Origin: Cryptomeria japonica
Lineage: Eukaryota > Streptophyta > Pinopsida > Cupressales > Cupressaceae
Direction of reading: 5' to 3'
NCBI RefSeq assembly: GCF_030272615.1
Contig: NC_081411.1
Coordinates: 156,388,971-156,452,970 of the forward strand
DNA length: 64,000 bases
The notes beneath the pieces are model-generated. The model worked only from the letters and a program-made list of their open reading frames with translations. It was not told where the DNA came from and did not search any database. Shown piece by piece: positions 46,481 through 57,547 of the stretch (positions are counted from its first letter, which is position 1; every line of letters starts with the position of its first letter). Made by a program: the position numbers and the translations under genes.

Positions 46481-47740
46481 GCAAGTGTTTGTTGATGATG
46501 AAGATATTCTCAGGTTTATACAGTGCATTGATGACTATGATGGGCAAAAAATTGACTGCAATGCCTTGGTGGAAGTGGTTGATGGTAGAGAAACTATATT
46601 TGGAAATTACTTGGTTCAATTAGAGACTAATGAAATACCTAAAGGGCTGGTAGAGCTTGAAGGTATATTCAGTTACAGTGATAGTCATCTACACCAGCAA
46701 TCAACCACTAAGCTAGATGAGTTAGAGGAAGTAAACTTAGGGACAAAATCATCCCTTAAGTTGGTATATATTGGAAAAAAGTTGCCTCCTCATGTTAGAG
46801 TGAATCTCATTAATTTATTAAAGAAGTATAAGAATGTTTTTGCTTGGTCCTATGAAGATCTAAAGGCATATAGATAGGATTTGTTTCAGCATGAAGTCCC
46901 TTTGCTTCCAGATTCTAAGCCTTTTAGACAAAAACAAAGACCTAGTAACCCCCTACTGGAATCTAAGATGCAAAAAGAATTAACCAAGTTAAGGGAAGGG
47001 GGAATTATTAAGCCTATAAGGCATTCCTCATGGGTCTCAAATTTATTCCCGATGAGAAAGAAGAATGGGGACATAAGACTCTGTGTCGACTTTAGGAACC
47101 TGAATGTTGCTTCCTTGAAAGATAATTATTCTTCTCCTAATATGGAAGCTATGTTGCAAAGAGTGATTGGTTGTGACTTATTGTCTATGATGGATGGTTT
47201 TTTAAGGTATAACCAGGTGTTGGTAAAAGAATCAGAACAATTCAAAAGTACTTTCACCACCCCTTAGGGAACTTATGTGTATGTCAGAATGCCTTTTGGT
47301 TTGAAAAATGTTGGAGCTACATTTCAGAGGGCAATGGATGAAGCTTTCAAAGATTTCATCAATATTATCATGGTAGTATATCAGGATGATTTGACATGCT
47401 CTTCCAAAAGAGTGGATGACCACTATGGACACTTAGAGCAGGTTTTCAGTAAAGCTCTGGAATTTGGAGTATCCCTAAACCCTAAAAAGTGCCATTTTGT
47501 TGTTACTGAAGGGAAGTTGCTAGGGAATATTGTCTCTAAAGAAGGAGTGGGAATAGACACTGAAAGAATAGAGGAAATAAACAATGTTCCTGAACCAAAG
47601 AATGTTTACGGTATCCAATCTTTCTTGGGCAAAGTTAATTTTGTTAGAAGATTTATTGCAAATTTTGCAGAGATAGTCAAGCCCATTGTTAAACTACTTA
47701 AAAAGGATACGAAATTTTGTTGGGATCAAGAAGCTTCAAA
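46481..47740 (+). pseudogene. G reverse transcriptase
   Basis: A linker with SSLKLVYIGKKLPPHVRVNLINLLKKYKNVFAWSYEDL leads into gypsy RT: KMQKELTKLREGGIIKP, SNLFPMRKKNGDIRLCVDFRNLN (first Asp), DLLSMMDGFLRYNQV, then after a TAG at 47265-47267 MPFGLKNVGATFQRAM and the catalytic VVYQDD at 47373-47390. The thumb and connection (KCHFVVTEGKLLGNIVSKEGVGID ... IQSFLGKVNFVRRFI) follow. Stops at 46875 and 47265 only; otherwise open in one frame. Confidence 0.88.
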
Positions 47741-48251
47741 GGCTTTTACTGAGATCAAAAAGGCTATCCAGGAGGCACCAATATTGAAGTCCCCTGACTA
47801 CAGTAAGATTTTCTCTTTGTTTTATTTTGCTTCATATCACACAGTTGCTGCAGTCCTTTTGCAAAAGGATAATGAAGGATATGAACACCCCATAGCCTTT
47901 TATAGAAAATCTTTACAACCTACAGAATTAAAATATAAAATCATGGAGAAGCAAGCATATGTTTTGGTCAAGGTTGTCAAAGCTTTTAGACCATATCTTG
48001 TAAATGCACAAGTAGTCGCTTATGTCCCACATGCTGTTGTCAAAGATATCTTATCCCAGTCTGAGGTCATAGGTAAGAGATGTAGATTGATAAACAAAAT
48101 CCAAGAGTTTGATTTGGAAATAAAGATCACCAAATTAGTGAGAGGTTTAGGCCTTGCTAAGCTTATGGCTGAGTCAAACCTTCTTGATGTTGAAATAAAT
48201 AATGTTGAAGTTGAGAACATCTTGGCCACTAGTATTGAAAAACAACCCTAG
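47741..48251 (+). pseudogene. G gypsy RNase H, first catalytic Asp absent
   Basis: Continuous with RT. The first strand reads FSLFYFASYHTVAAVLLQK where active gypsy RNase H has T-D-A-S; Phe occupies the Asp position. Then YEHPIAFYRKSLQPTELKYKIMEKQAYVLVKVV and a C-terminal region to TAG 48249-48251. Loss of this active site together with an extra RNase H is the established Tat pattern. Confidence 0.82.
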
Positions 48252-49505
48252 TACTCAGAGATAATACATTTTTTAACGGATGCAACATTTTCAGAAGGAA
48301 TGTCACATAATCAGAGAAGAACTCTAAAGTTGAAGTCACAAAAATATGTCCTCATTTAGGGTGATCTGTTTTGGAGGAATAGAGATGGGGCATTGCTAAT
48401 GTGTTTGGATGAATCTCAGGCTAAGAGAGTGTTAACTGAAATGCATGATGGAGTGTGTGGAGGTCATTACTCTGCTAAGACGACTGCTAGTAAGATAGTC
48501 CGAGCTAGATATTATTGGCCTACTTTGTTTAAAGATGCCCATGAATATGTCAAGAGATGTGACCCATGCCAAAAGTTTTCATCAAAGTTGAAGTATGAGG
48601 GAGCTTTACCCCTCAACCCAATCACAGTGGAAGCCCCTTTTGTCCAATGGGGTATTGATTTTATTGGAGAAATTGTTGAGAAATTAGGAAGAGGCCATAG
48701 GTGCATTATAGTAGCTACTGATTATTTTACCAAGTGGATTGAAGCTATACCCACTAGAAGAGCCACAAGTAAGGTTGTTACTGGCTTCTTGATGGATAAT
48801 GTCATAACCAGGTTTGGTGTTCCTATGAAATTAGTGATAGATAATGCCACGAGTTTCAGATCATAAGAGTTTATTAAATTTTGCACCAGTCATGGGATAA
48901 TTATGTCATATTCTTTGCCATACCATCCTCAGGGTAATGGGCAAGCTAAATCTAGTAACAAGAGCTTCTTGAACATTATCAAGAAAATCTTGGAAGAGAA
49001 CAAAAGGTCTTGGGACCAAAAGTTAAAATTGGCTTTATGGGCTGACAGAGTTACTATCAAAAAGGCTATTGGGGTTTCACCTTTTGAATTAGTTTATGGC
49101 ACACAATCTAGGGTGCCAGTAAATAATCTTCTTCCAGTATATAAGTTCCTACGAGCTGAAGACATGGAGTTATCTGAACCTATGGAAGACCAGATGATTC
49201 AGATAGTGGAAGTAGAAGAAATTAGAACTCTGGCCCACAAGAGGAATCTAAAAATCCAATTGCAATCCAAATACCTATTTGATAAGAGAACCTCATTGAG
49301 AAAGTTCCAAATTGGTGATGTAATTCTTCAGTGGAATGCAAAAGGACAAGATAAGGGAAAGCATAAGAAATTTGAGTCATTATGGATTGGCCCCTCCATG
49401 GTTTGTGATCTTAATGGAAAGGATTCATATTTTTTGAAAAATATGAATGATGAAGTACAGGAATTTCTAGTGCATGGACAATTTTTGAAGCATTATTTCT
49501 CTTGA
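48252..49505 (+). pseudogene. G integrase, catalytic Glu to Lys
   Basis: Zinc domain: EMHDGVCGGHYSAKTTASKIVRARYYWP with CDPCQKF near 48570. Core: WGIDFIGEI (Asp), VIDNATSFRS (Asp), then PQGNGQAKSSNKSF with Lys where Glu completes the triad. Then SPFELVYGTQSRVP and the C-terminal module FQIGDVILQW...SLWIGPSMVCDLNGKDSYFLKNM, ending HGQFLKHYFS at TGA 49503-49505. Stops near 48357 and 48864. Confidence 0.87.
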
Positions 49506-49650
49506 TGTCCATGCACAGTAGGTCCCTGTTTGTATATATTTAGGTTTTCTTTTTTGTTGTTGCTTTTTGGCTAGTTTTTGGTCTGTTTCTCTAGAGAGTT
49601 TCCGAGTTCATGTGTTGATCTTGCGATCAACCATCCCCAGTCAGAGCCGC
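49506..49650 (+). other. G post-integrase spacer ending in inverted PBS-like sequence
   Basis: T-rich, no purine tract. 49634-49650 TCCCCAGTCAGAGCCGC is nearly the reverse complement of the PBS at 42374-42391 (shared CTCTG and CTGGGGA in complement, one inserted base), and lies directly against the 3' LTR start. Confidence 0.75.
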
Positions 49651-52600
49651 TATTATCACTATTTAAAAAATGGGTATTCTTGTCCCATAATTGGCTAAGT
49701 CTATGAAATTTTGAGTCTGGTAAGGCCTTGTTACCTCTAATTGCTTTAAGTCCAAAGAGGGTTTAAGGTTCAAGTTTTAATCGCTCCAGTGCCTAAGAAA
49801 AACACTTTCATTCTATTTCTGTGTTACTTTATTAACTTATAGAAGGGTCTGTCTATCATGAAGAGTGTCCCCCCACCCTTTTATATTTCTTCCTAGGTGG
49901 GTCTAGCAGCACATTATTTTTCTAAGTCTTTCCTATTGTTCTTAATGTTTAACCGGGTTTCCTAAACATCACGCAGGTTCCTTTTAATCTAAAGGCGCAC
50001 GTGAATTCGCAAGTCAAAGATGCCCGTGGGTTACCATTCACGAAGTGGCGAAAGGTAGAAAGTGGGTCTGGCATCCAGGTTTTCAATAAGGTAAAGACCG
50101 ATCAAGTTCCCTCTGATCAGACGGCTCGTGCAGTTTTGCTAGATGAAGGTGCATGGGTTTTAGGCTTTGCGAAGTGGCAAAAAGGAAATTGGATCTGTGA
50201 GATAGTAAAAACTAAAGGGAAATGTCGATCAAGTTCTTTTGATCGAACGGTTGGGGCTATTTCACAGCCCCAAGGTACCTGAGATTTAACCTTCATGAAA
50301 TAGTGAAGTGACATGGCAGCCACTTGGTCGGTGTCATGGCAGAATAGATGGATCAAACCACTGACAAAAAGACAAATTGTCAGATGCACGTGGCAGTCCT
50401 GAAGTGGATCCCATGGGGATTTTTTTGACAAGTAAGTGAGTGACACATTGGTTTATTTTGCCAGCTGGTTGCCTGGTTGGATGGTGCTGAGTTAGAGGGC
50501 CCACTTCTATCAGTTAAGTTTGTTAAAAGGCGGGTATCTGAAGGATGATCCGATAGTGGGTGCCATTTCAGAAGACAAAGATGCAGGGTAATTACCATTC
50601 GTGAAGCAGCAAAAACCGCTAGCCATAAATGCTTGAAGCACGTTTAGTGGGGTTGACCGCCAGTCACAGGATGAGATAAAGACTGATCAAGTTCCTTTTG
50701 ATCAGATGACCCGTGCGGTTTCGCTGGGTGAATATACACGATGTTTAGCTTTTTCAAAATAGCAAAAGAGATCTGAGCCTGTCGTCGAATGAAGAATAGT
50801 AAATAATGTAAAGGCCGTGCAAGTTTCATTAGATATGACGGTTGGTGTGATTTTGCTAGATGAAGAAGCACAGATTTTAGGCTTCGCAAAATGGTGAAAT
50901 AACAAAGTGATAGAAACACAAACATTTTATGATCTGTTGGAGTAAAATTTTTGAATTCATTCATGAATTCAATTCTGAGGTGATGGCCAAAGCATGTGGT
51001 GTTAATGTCATAGTTAAGAACCCGATTACCATATATACACTCACATCAATTGAATGTAGGCATCATTTCGAAGAGTTGTTGCAGAAAAGCTGGCGCAGAG
51101 TAGAGTTCTTTAGGCCGAATATAGGTTTTCTTGTATCTCTCTTACCAGTTACTTGAAAGATTGATTGAATTGTGGTTTTGTTCTATTAAAGAATTGCAGT
51201 GATTAGTAATTGAATTACTTGCATATCATTGAGATGGCACTCAGAAGGGACTTCACAGGGAAAGTTAATTACCAGGAGAGAGCAATTTGTGATGATATCC
51301 TCGAACAATTATATATGTCCACAAATGTAGCAGCTAAAGTTAAGGAATTAGTGCCCAAGGCTCCTCGCTTGAGAATAGGAGAAGGATTATATGATAAGTG
51401 CAATGGGATGAGAGATCCACAGATAGGGTTGTCTAGTTTGGGTCTATTCATGGTTTGATTTGGTATGAGACACTCCCCTGCCCCAATGAATAGTATATGG
51501 GAGTTGGATGTAGGTAAATTGGTGGTCCCTAGAGTTTTCATGGATGTGGATCTCCTAACTCAAATTGCACACAACTATGACCCTATTACCAAAAGTGTTA
51601 GGGATATAAATGGAAAAACCCTCATTGAAGTAAATTATGATGAATTCAGAAACATATTTGGGCTCAACGAGGTGTCCAATTTTTTGGCGCCCATTAATTT
51701 TGAATCATTAGCTCAAGTCTATAGTGCACAGAGGAATCATTTTAGAAATGGGCGTCTTAAAGAATTCTTTGTTAAAATAGGTGGATTGACTATTGAAGGA
51801 CCTAATACCATGGAGCCTTTCTCCTTAAATTGGTTCACTCTTAGAGCCAAAGGATTATACTAGTCACTCTGCCAGATTTTTGGAGAGGATGCTAAAGTGA
51901 ACATGCCAACTCATTACATGTTAATGATAGCTCAAATTTTAAATCCTTCTCTGGCATTAACATTTGATTATGCCCCCTATATTACTGATGCAATCCAGGA
52001 AGGCTTGATAGGGATAAAAAATGGTAAGGTGGATAGGCCTTTTGGATGGTATTCCCTCCTCATGCATCTATTTTTATTCAAGGGTGGTGACTACTTTGCT
52101 AATGACATGGATCTGGTGACGGAAAAGGATAGGGAGAAAATGCTAGTTCAATTATGGAGCATAGTGTTGTCATGGGATAGGGAAGATGCTAGCTACCTAA
52201 ATTTTGATAAGTGCTTTGCCTCCAAGATCAAAATTCTCCTATGCTCAGAGAATCCAAGGGTCCCTAAAGCTATTTTGGTGTTTCTTAGGCCAAAGGAGTT
52301 TGCTAAAGAAATCAAAATTGTCCACAATTGGGGTGACACGTACTTGTACCATGTTTCTATAGTTTTTAGAGTGCATGGTTTCCGAGGTACCCCATTTTTG
52401 TTACCATATCAGGTCCCACTGAAGATAGGAATTGCAGAGATCCTTAGACAGATTGCGGGTGTACAAGAGGCAGAGTTATCCAATAGTGGAAAAAGGGACA
52501 ATTTTCCCAATAGTGATAGTAGCACATCAATTTGTAATTACTAAGGGTGGGTGGAAGTGCTTGGAAGACTTCTTTAATGGTATGTTTACAAAAAGGGCAG

Positions 52601-54090
52601 TATGCAAAGGCAGACCTCACAAATTCTAATTCCCTGAAGACCTCATTAGAAATGAGTTTGATTTGGATGAGCATGAGCTGAGGAAAGAGAAATGGGTAGC
52701 CTATAAGAAGGCCATTGATTTTGTACACCAATTTGATAGTAGCTATGACCCCTTATCCAGTTTTCACCCCTTTGAGGAAAAGGCAAAATTCCTCATTCTT
52801 TCCTTTGAAGATGTAATGCAAACATTGAAAGAGAAAAGGGAAGTAGTGATTTAAAACAACCCTAAGAAGGCAAGACTAGTTCTATCTAGGTCTACATATG
52901 CTAAAGCAATCCCTCCTGGTGACTATGTGCTACATAGAAAATCCAAGTACGATGTGTTGGTGCCAACAACAGGGGAACCTTCTACTTCAAAATGGAAGAG
53001 GAAAATACAAGATGTCATTGACATTCAGGACTCCCCAAAAAAGTGGAGTGTGGGAAAGGAAATGCAAACTAATGAGCCCCTGTATTCCCTATCTCAATCC
53101 CCCATTCATATAGGAGATGAGCAGGTAGCAGCTGAACAATTGTTGCAGCTAGGGAGTCTGGGGGAGATTGCTTATACATATGATGAAGTAGAGGATGGAA
53201 TGCCTGAGGAAATAGAAAATGTTGAGATGGACATAACCACCAATGAGTTCAAAGGCCAGGAACAGGATCCTGCCATTAAACAGACCAATGAAGAAATCTT
53301 AGGTGATAGTAACTTTCTTACCTCGGGAGCTTTCATGCAATTTGTGTGGAAGCAGAATATTGATAAGTTCAATGCTAGATGTGAGAAGAGGAAGAATGAG
53401 CAGCCCCACAAGGATGCAACTGTGGTGGAGAAAGAAATAAAACAAGAAATGGTCACTGAATTTAAGACCATCACCTTTGAGCAAGGAAGGGAAATGGTAG
53501 CAAAGGCTGGTGTACTCATCCTCCCTGAATAGGATATAGCAAATGCCTTGGTTTTAGAGGTAGTCAAGAAAGAGAGCAAGCCCATGGAAGGTGTAACCTT
53601 CAGCAAGGATAATGTTGCCCTGGTTATGTGGTATCTGAAGAGAGATGAAAACAAAAAGAAAAATGATACCCCAGAGTCCAGCTACCTTGGAGGTATTATA
53701 GTAAAGAGGGTGCAAAATATTGGTGTCGTGGAAGCTGCTAGCACAATCTTGGAAACTGAAAAATTCAGTGTTGCAGTACCAGAGAAGGAAGGAAAGGAAA
53801 GGGTAGATCTCCAAGATAAGTTGGAGATAATTTTAAAGGCTTACAATGATGCCAAAGGAGAGGTAATGAGCCAAGACACCATTATTGCTAAATTGAAAAG
53901 CCAATTTGTAGGACAATACCATCAAGGTGAGTCTTCAACCTTAATGATTGCTTCTTCTCCAGCACAGCCTCCATCTACTAGCCCTATCATTGAATTCCCA
54001 CCTTCTCCTGCACCTTCTGGTTCCCAATCAGTTGAGATCACTTCTCAGGAGTTGGAAAAGCTAAAAAAATATCAAATCCTCTTTGCAAGT
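49651..54090 (+). repeat. G 3' LTR, left 4.4 kb, cut by N
   Basis: Starts TATTATCACTATTTAAAAAATG (first G now A) and follows 36263-40752 with small indels until TTTGCAAGT at 54090, where N starts. Remainder lies beyond N. Predicted N target duplication is CAAGT at 54086-54090. Confidence 0.65.
51234..54090 (+). pseudogene. ORF-X copy 2, C-terminal third cut off by N
   Basis: ATG at 51234 (ALRRDFTGKVNYQERAICDDILEQL) opens without the early stop of copy 1, so this start is preferred for the family. Same domain order as copy 1: IWELDVGKLVVPRVF, SLNWFTLRAKGLY, HNWGDTYLYHVSI, KRKIQDVIDIQD, EFKTITFEQGREMVAKAGV. Broken by stops (51456, 51861, 52852, 53529) and a frameshift near 52490. The coding relation is clear because substitutions leave the protein recognisably the same. 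Ends in N LTR at 54091, losing about 220 C-terminal residues. Confidence 0.75.
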
Positions 54091-54115
54091 TGTAGACACC
54101 TAAAATTGTCCTATC

Positions 54116-54302
54116 TAATTAAATAAATATCTTTATTTATTTAATTAATTCATTTATTCTCTTCTAGCCTTATTTCTCATTTAAATAAATAGATTTATTA
54201 ATTTAAATTATCCTTTTTCTAAATTAAATAAATACTTTTATTTATTTAATTGATCCCACTTCCTCTATTTATTAAATAAATATTTATTTATTTAATTAAT
54301 TC
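54116..54302. repeat. Four AAATAAATA/TATTTATTT hairpins in N LTR
   Basis: Near-perfect inverted repeats around 54117-54146, 54180-54209, 54221-54251 and 54270-54300, each made of TTAAATAAATA and its complement, separated by short C/T-rich spacers. Confidence 0.8.
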
Positions 54303-54461
54303 ATCAACCTTTTCTACCCATGACACATGTCATTCATCTCTTAATTCATACACTACCTACCCTCTCATTATTTTTTTATTTTCTTTACCTACCCTCTAAT
54401 CATAGCCGACCATTTATCTTTTACACCTCTCAATCTTATCCCTCCATTCATATAGTGTCTT

Positions 54462-54470
54462 CTATATAAG
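54462..54470 (+). promoter_or_regulatory. TATA box of N LTR
   Basis: CTATATAAG 370 bp into the LTR; transcription would start near 54495. Confidence 0.6.
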
Positions 54471-54848
54471 GAGATGATTTATTCATTATCAACCCTAACA
54501 AACTGACCGATCAGTTGACTTCCCAACTACGCATTTCGACTACACTGTGCTTTTGAACTTTCATATGCAATCCTACTTGCAACCACATTTCCGTTCTTTG
54601 TTGAGCTCTTGTGCACACAAAATCTGAGAGCAAATATATCAACCAAGATCAATGGAGATAGGAAGAATGGAGATCCAAACCATATTGGACATGTGATGGC
54701 ATAATCTTTGTGATTTCATTTGATTTGCATTGTCTTAGGTAATCTTCATATGTTATGGTGGATCTTTGTTGTTGTTAGGCTAGGGTTTTGTGGTTGAATT
54801 CATTTAGCCTTTCAATATTGTTGTTATCCATTTTCACCATAAACATTT

Positions 54849-54866
54849 TGGCACACACGGTGGGAC
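54849..54866 (+). other. N primer binding site
   Basis: TGGCACACACGGTGGGAC, similar to the TGGCGCCCACCGTGGGG type used by some plant gypsy elements. Confidence 0.65.
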
Positions 54867-57547
54867 ATGGATTTTTGTTAGATCTGTGTTTTTTGTAGGT
54901 TTTCCTAACCATATATTGCTGCTTTGTAAAACAATTTGGAGAATAACCTTGCACAGCTAGGGTTTTGGACACAAAATCAAGATCTTGGAGAGATTTGATC
55001 CGATCTCACAAATGGCTTGGAAATTTTGCACCAATTTTTTTTTGCAGGTTGAAGACAGTATCAAGAGCTCTCAAAGAAAAATTCAGATCTATTGGAGCAT
55101 ACTTTAATTTTCTATGAATTTTTCATAAAAAAATAATTTTGAGAGCAAATGAGCAAATTTTTTGGATTTTATTACATTTTTGGAAATCTCTCATAATTAT
55201 ACACAGGATCTGTTCTTTGTGATTTTAATTTTGATGCAAAATATTTCCTAAAAAATCGGATCTTTAAAAATTAGGGTTTTTCATTGTTTTGATTAGATCT
55301 CACACACAGATTTGAATTTTGGCGTCAAATATTTGTTGTAGGTCAAGAATATTATCAAAGATTGGTAGTAAAAAAATCAGATTTTTTGAAGCATATTGGA
55401 AATTTCTATGAATTATTTAATGTATTTTCATGAAAAATTAATTTTTGGAGCAAATTAGCAAATTTTTCAGATTTTCGTATAATTTTGGAAATCTCTCTAA
55501 TTTATACACAGACTCTAATTTTTGTTATTTTAAATTTCATGCAAAATCATTCCTCAAAAATCGGATCTTTGAAAATTAGGGTTTTGCATTATTTTGCTCA
55601 TATCTCACAAACGACTTGTATTTGTTGCAGGAATTTTTTTATGCAGGTTTGGAAGAAGTTTGGAAGACCATCAGGACTATCCAGTAAAATTTCAAATTTT
55701 TTGGATCAATTTTGCATTTTATATGAATTTTTTATGATTTTTCTCAAAAAAATTATTTTGGGAGCAAATTAGCAATTTTTTTGGATTTTCTTACATTTCT
55801 GGAAATTTCTTGAAATTTTACAAGTGGGATTTTTTTGTGATGAATCAGATATTTGAATTGGTCAAAAAAATGCATTGTTGTAGGCCCCTATTTCACAAAG
55901 TCTTTTGGATCTAAAATTTACCTAACTTGTGTGCTTGCAGGAGGGGTATTATTGCAAAACTACTAACAAATATTTGTTGCAGAATTTTGGCAAGGGTTTT
56001 TGATCTTTATTGTGTGCCTTGTTTTCATAGATTATCAAACATTTCAATTGGTGCACTAAAATTGAACTAGTGTCTTTTGTGTCTTGAGCAATAGGCTCTT
56101 TTTGTTTCATCTTTAGAGGGCTCGTCTCCCCGTGTGGTCATTAGGACTACTAGTGAGGAGAGAACGACCCAAGTAGTAGCGAGGAAAACCCACCTCTTGC
56201 AAACCACTATAAAAAATTGTATCCATGGTGAAAACTATGGATAATGTGTGCTGATTAGTTCATACCGACACTATGTCTCTCCATAAACCCATTTGATCAA
56301 ATTTATTTGATTAGTTGTAGGGTGTAACCCCTACCGGTTGGGAGCCTTCTATATTTATAGAGCTCAAAGTGCCGCATGTATGGCCACACGAGTGGATGCC
56401 CTTACTACCACCTTTTTGTTTTAGAAGCCAAAATCCTTCTAGTTATTGGGGCAGGAGGTCGGACCTCTACAGCGACCCACACACATATGATTCTTAGTAG
56501 AGATACAAAGTTTGCCACGAGGAGTTTTGTGGGGACTGATGCTTGGCTACCCCGAGAAGTGAGTGTTGAGGGTGGAGCTAGTGGGGTCAAGCATCTAAGT
56601 ATTCGCTCTGAATAGTGTAGCCTCATGTGGGAATCAACAACTATTGTCCTAGCCAACCATAAGAATTGTGCTTGTCTTATTTTGAACAATCAAACATTAA
56701 AGACCAAACATTAAAACATTTTGTCTTTTGTGTCTTCAAGTGTATGCAAAACAATTTTATATCAAAAAACACACTTTTCTTTGAGTCATTTTGAGTCTAA
56801 ACACTTCCAAGCATTGAGTCCTCATCAACACTATGTCGTCTTGTCACGAAAAATAGTCAAACATCCAAATTTGGTCACAACAACTTCACACATTGGAAAA
56901 AATTGCACAAAATCTTCAAAAACGCGTCTGTGTTTGACAGAACCGCATCTGTGTCTTCTAAGCAACTTTGCATTTACAACATTTTAGAAACGCATCTGTG
57001 TCTGACAGAATATCATATGTGTCATTTAAGCACGTCTGTGAAGTATACAAGCACGTCTGTGTGCAGGATTGAAAACTTTCATAATTCAACAAACAAGAAT
57101 AGTCAGTTTTAGACCTATTGAGCTTCCTAGGTTATCTCTTTGGGTTTTCATATAGAATTCAACCTATTTCTGGGTCTCACAAAGTCCATTATTGCTTTAC
57201 ATCTTGCATTACATACACATTTATCTAAACTTGAGTCAAAAGGTCACTACTTGTCCTCATCTTGCTTTGTCAACACATTACATACAACATTTTGCTAAGT
57301 GGTCCCTCATCAAGGTCTATCACCTTTGGGTCTCATTTGGTCTTACTTAGAGTCAAGGTCAACTTACGTCATCAAGAGAAACTATCATCTCTGCGGAGGT
57401 CATACCTACTCTACAATATACATACTTGATCTTACACTTTGGAAATTGCAAGTACACTTCAGATTCATTTACATTCCATCCAACTCTTGGTCTTTCATAT
57501 CTTTCCATTTTTATCTCTTCTCACATATCTTGGTCAATACCTAGTTC
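54867..57547 (+). other. N long leader
   Basis: 2.7 kb between PBS and gag. Left part is a repeat array (listed separately). The part 56080-56660 is less AT-rich (CTCGTCTCCCCGTGTGG, GGTTGGGAGCCTTC, TGGCCACACGAGTGG); no long conserved ORF. 56900-57070 has repeated ACGCATCTGTGT/GCACGTCTGTG units. Open frames of up to 95 codons are not supported as genes. Confidence 0.65.
54960..55870. repeat. Three degenerate repeats of about 305-315 bp in N leader
   Basis: The block GAGCAAATTAGCAAATTTTT...GGAAATCTCTC recurs near 55146, 55449 and 55761, each preceded by a TGCAGGTTGAAGA-like segment and a GATCT...CACAAA segment, with AATCGGATCTTTGAAAATTAGGG after the first two. Confidence 0.8.

Larger units (their letters stand above)
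36263..54090 (+). mobile_element. Tat/Ogre-type Ty3/gypsy element G with very long LTRs
   Basis: Left repeat 36263-42369, PBS 42374-42391, gag, protease, RNase H, RT, second RNase H, integrase (to 49505), then the right repeat from 49651, cut by N at 54091. The two repeats are colinear over about 4.5 kb. Left repeat ends TGTTAT...ATAACA (6-bp inverted ends). Alternative: the true LTR is only 41438-42369, with ORF-X internal between pol and LTR, and the left copy a truncated neighbour. I favour long LTRs because 36263 is a clean TG-start junction in C2. Confidence 0.75.
54091..54845 (+). repeat. N 5' LTR
   Basis: 755 bp, TGTAGACACCTAAAATTGTCC... to CACCATAAACA, three bases before the PBS. TATA box CTATATAAG at 54462-54470. 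The first 210 bp hold four AT hairpins. Confidence 0.8.
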
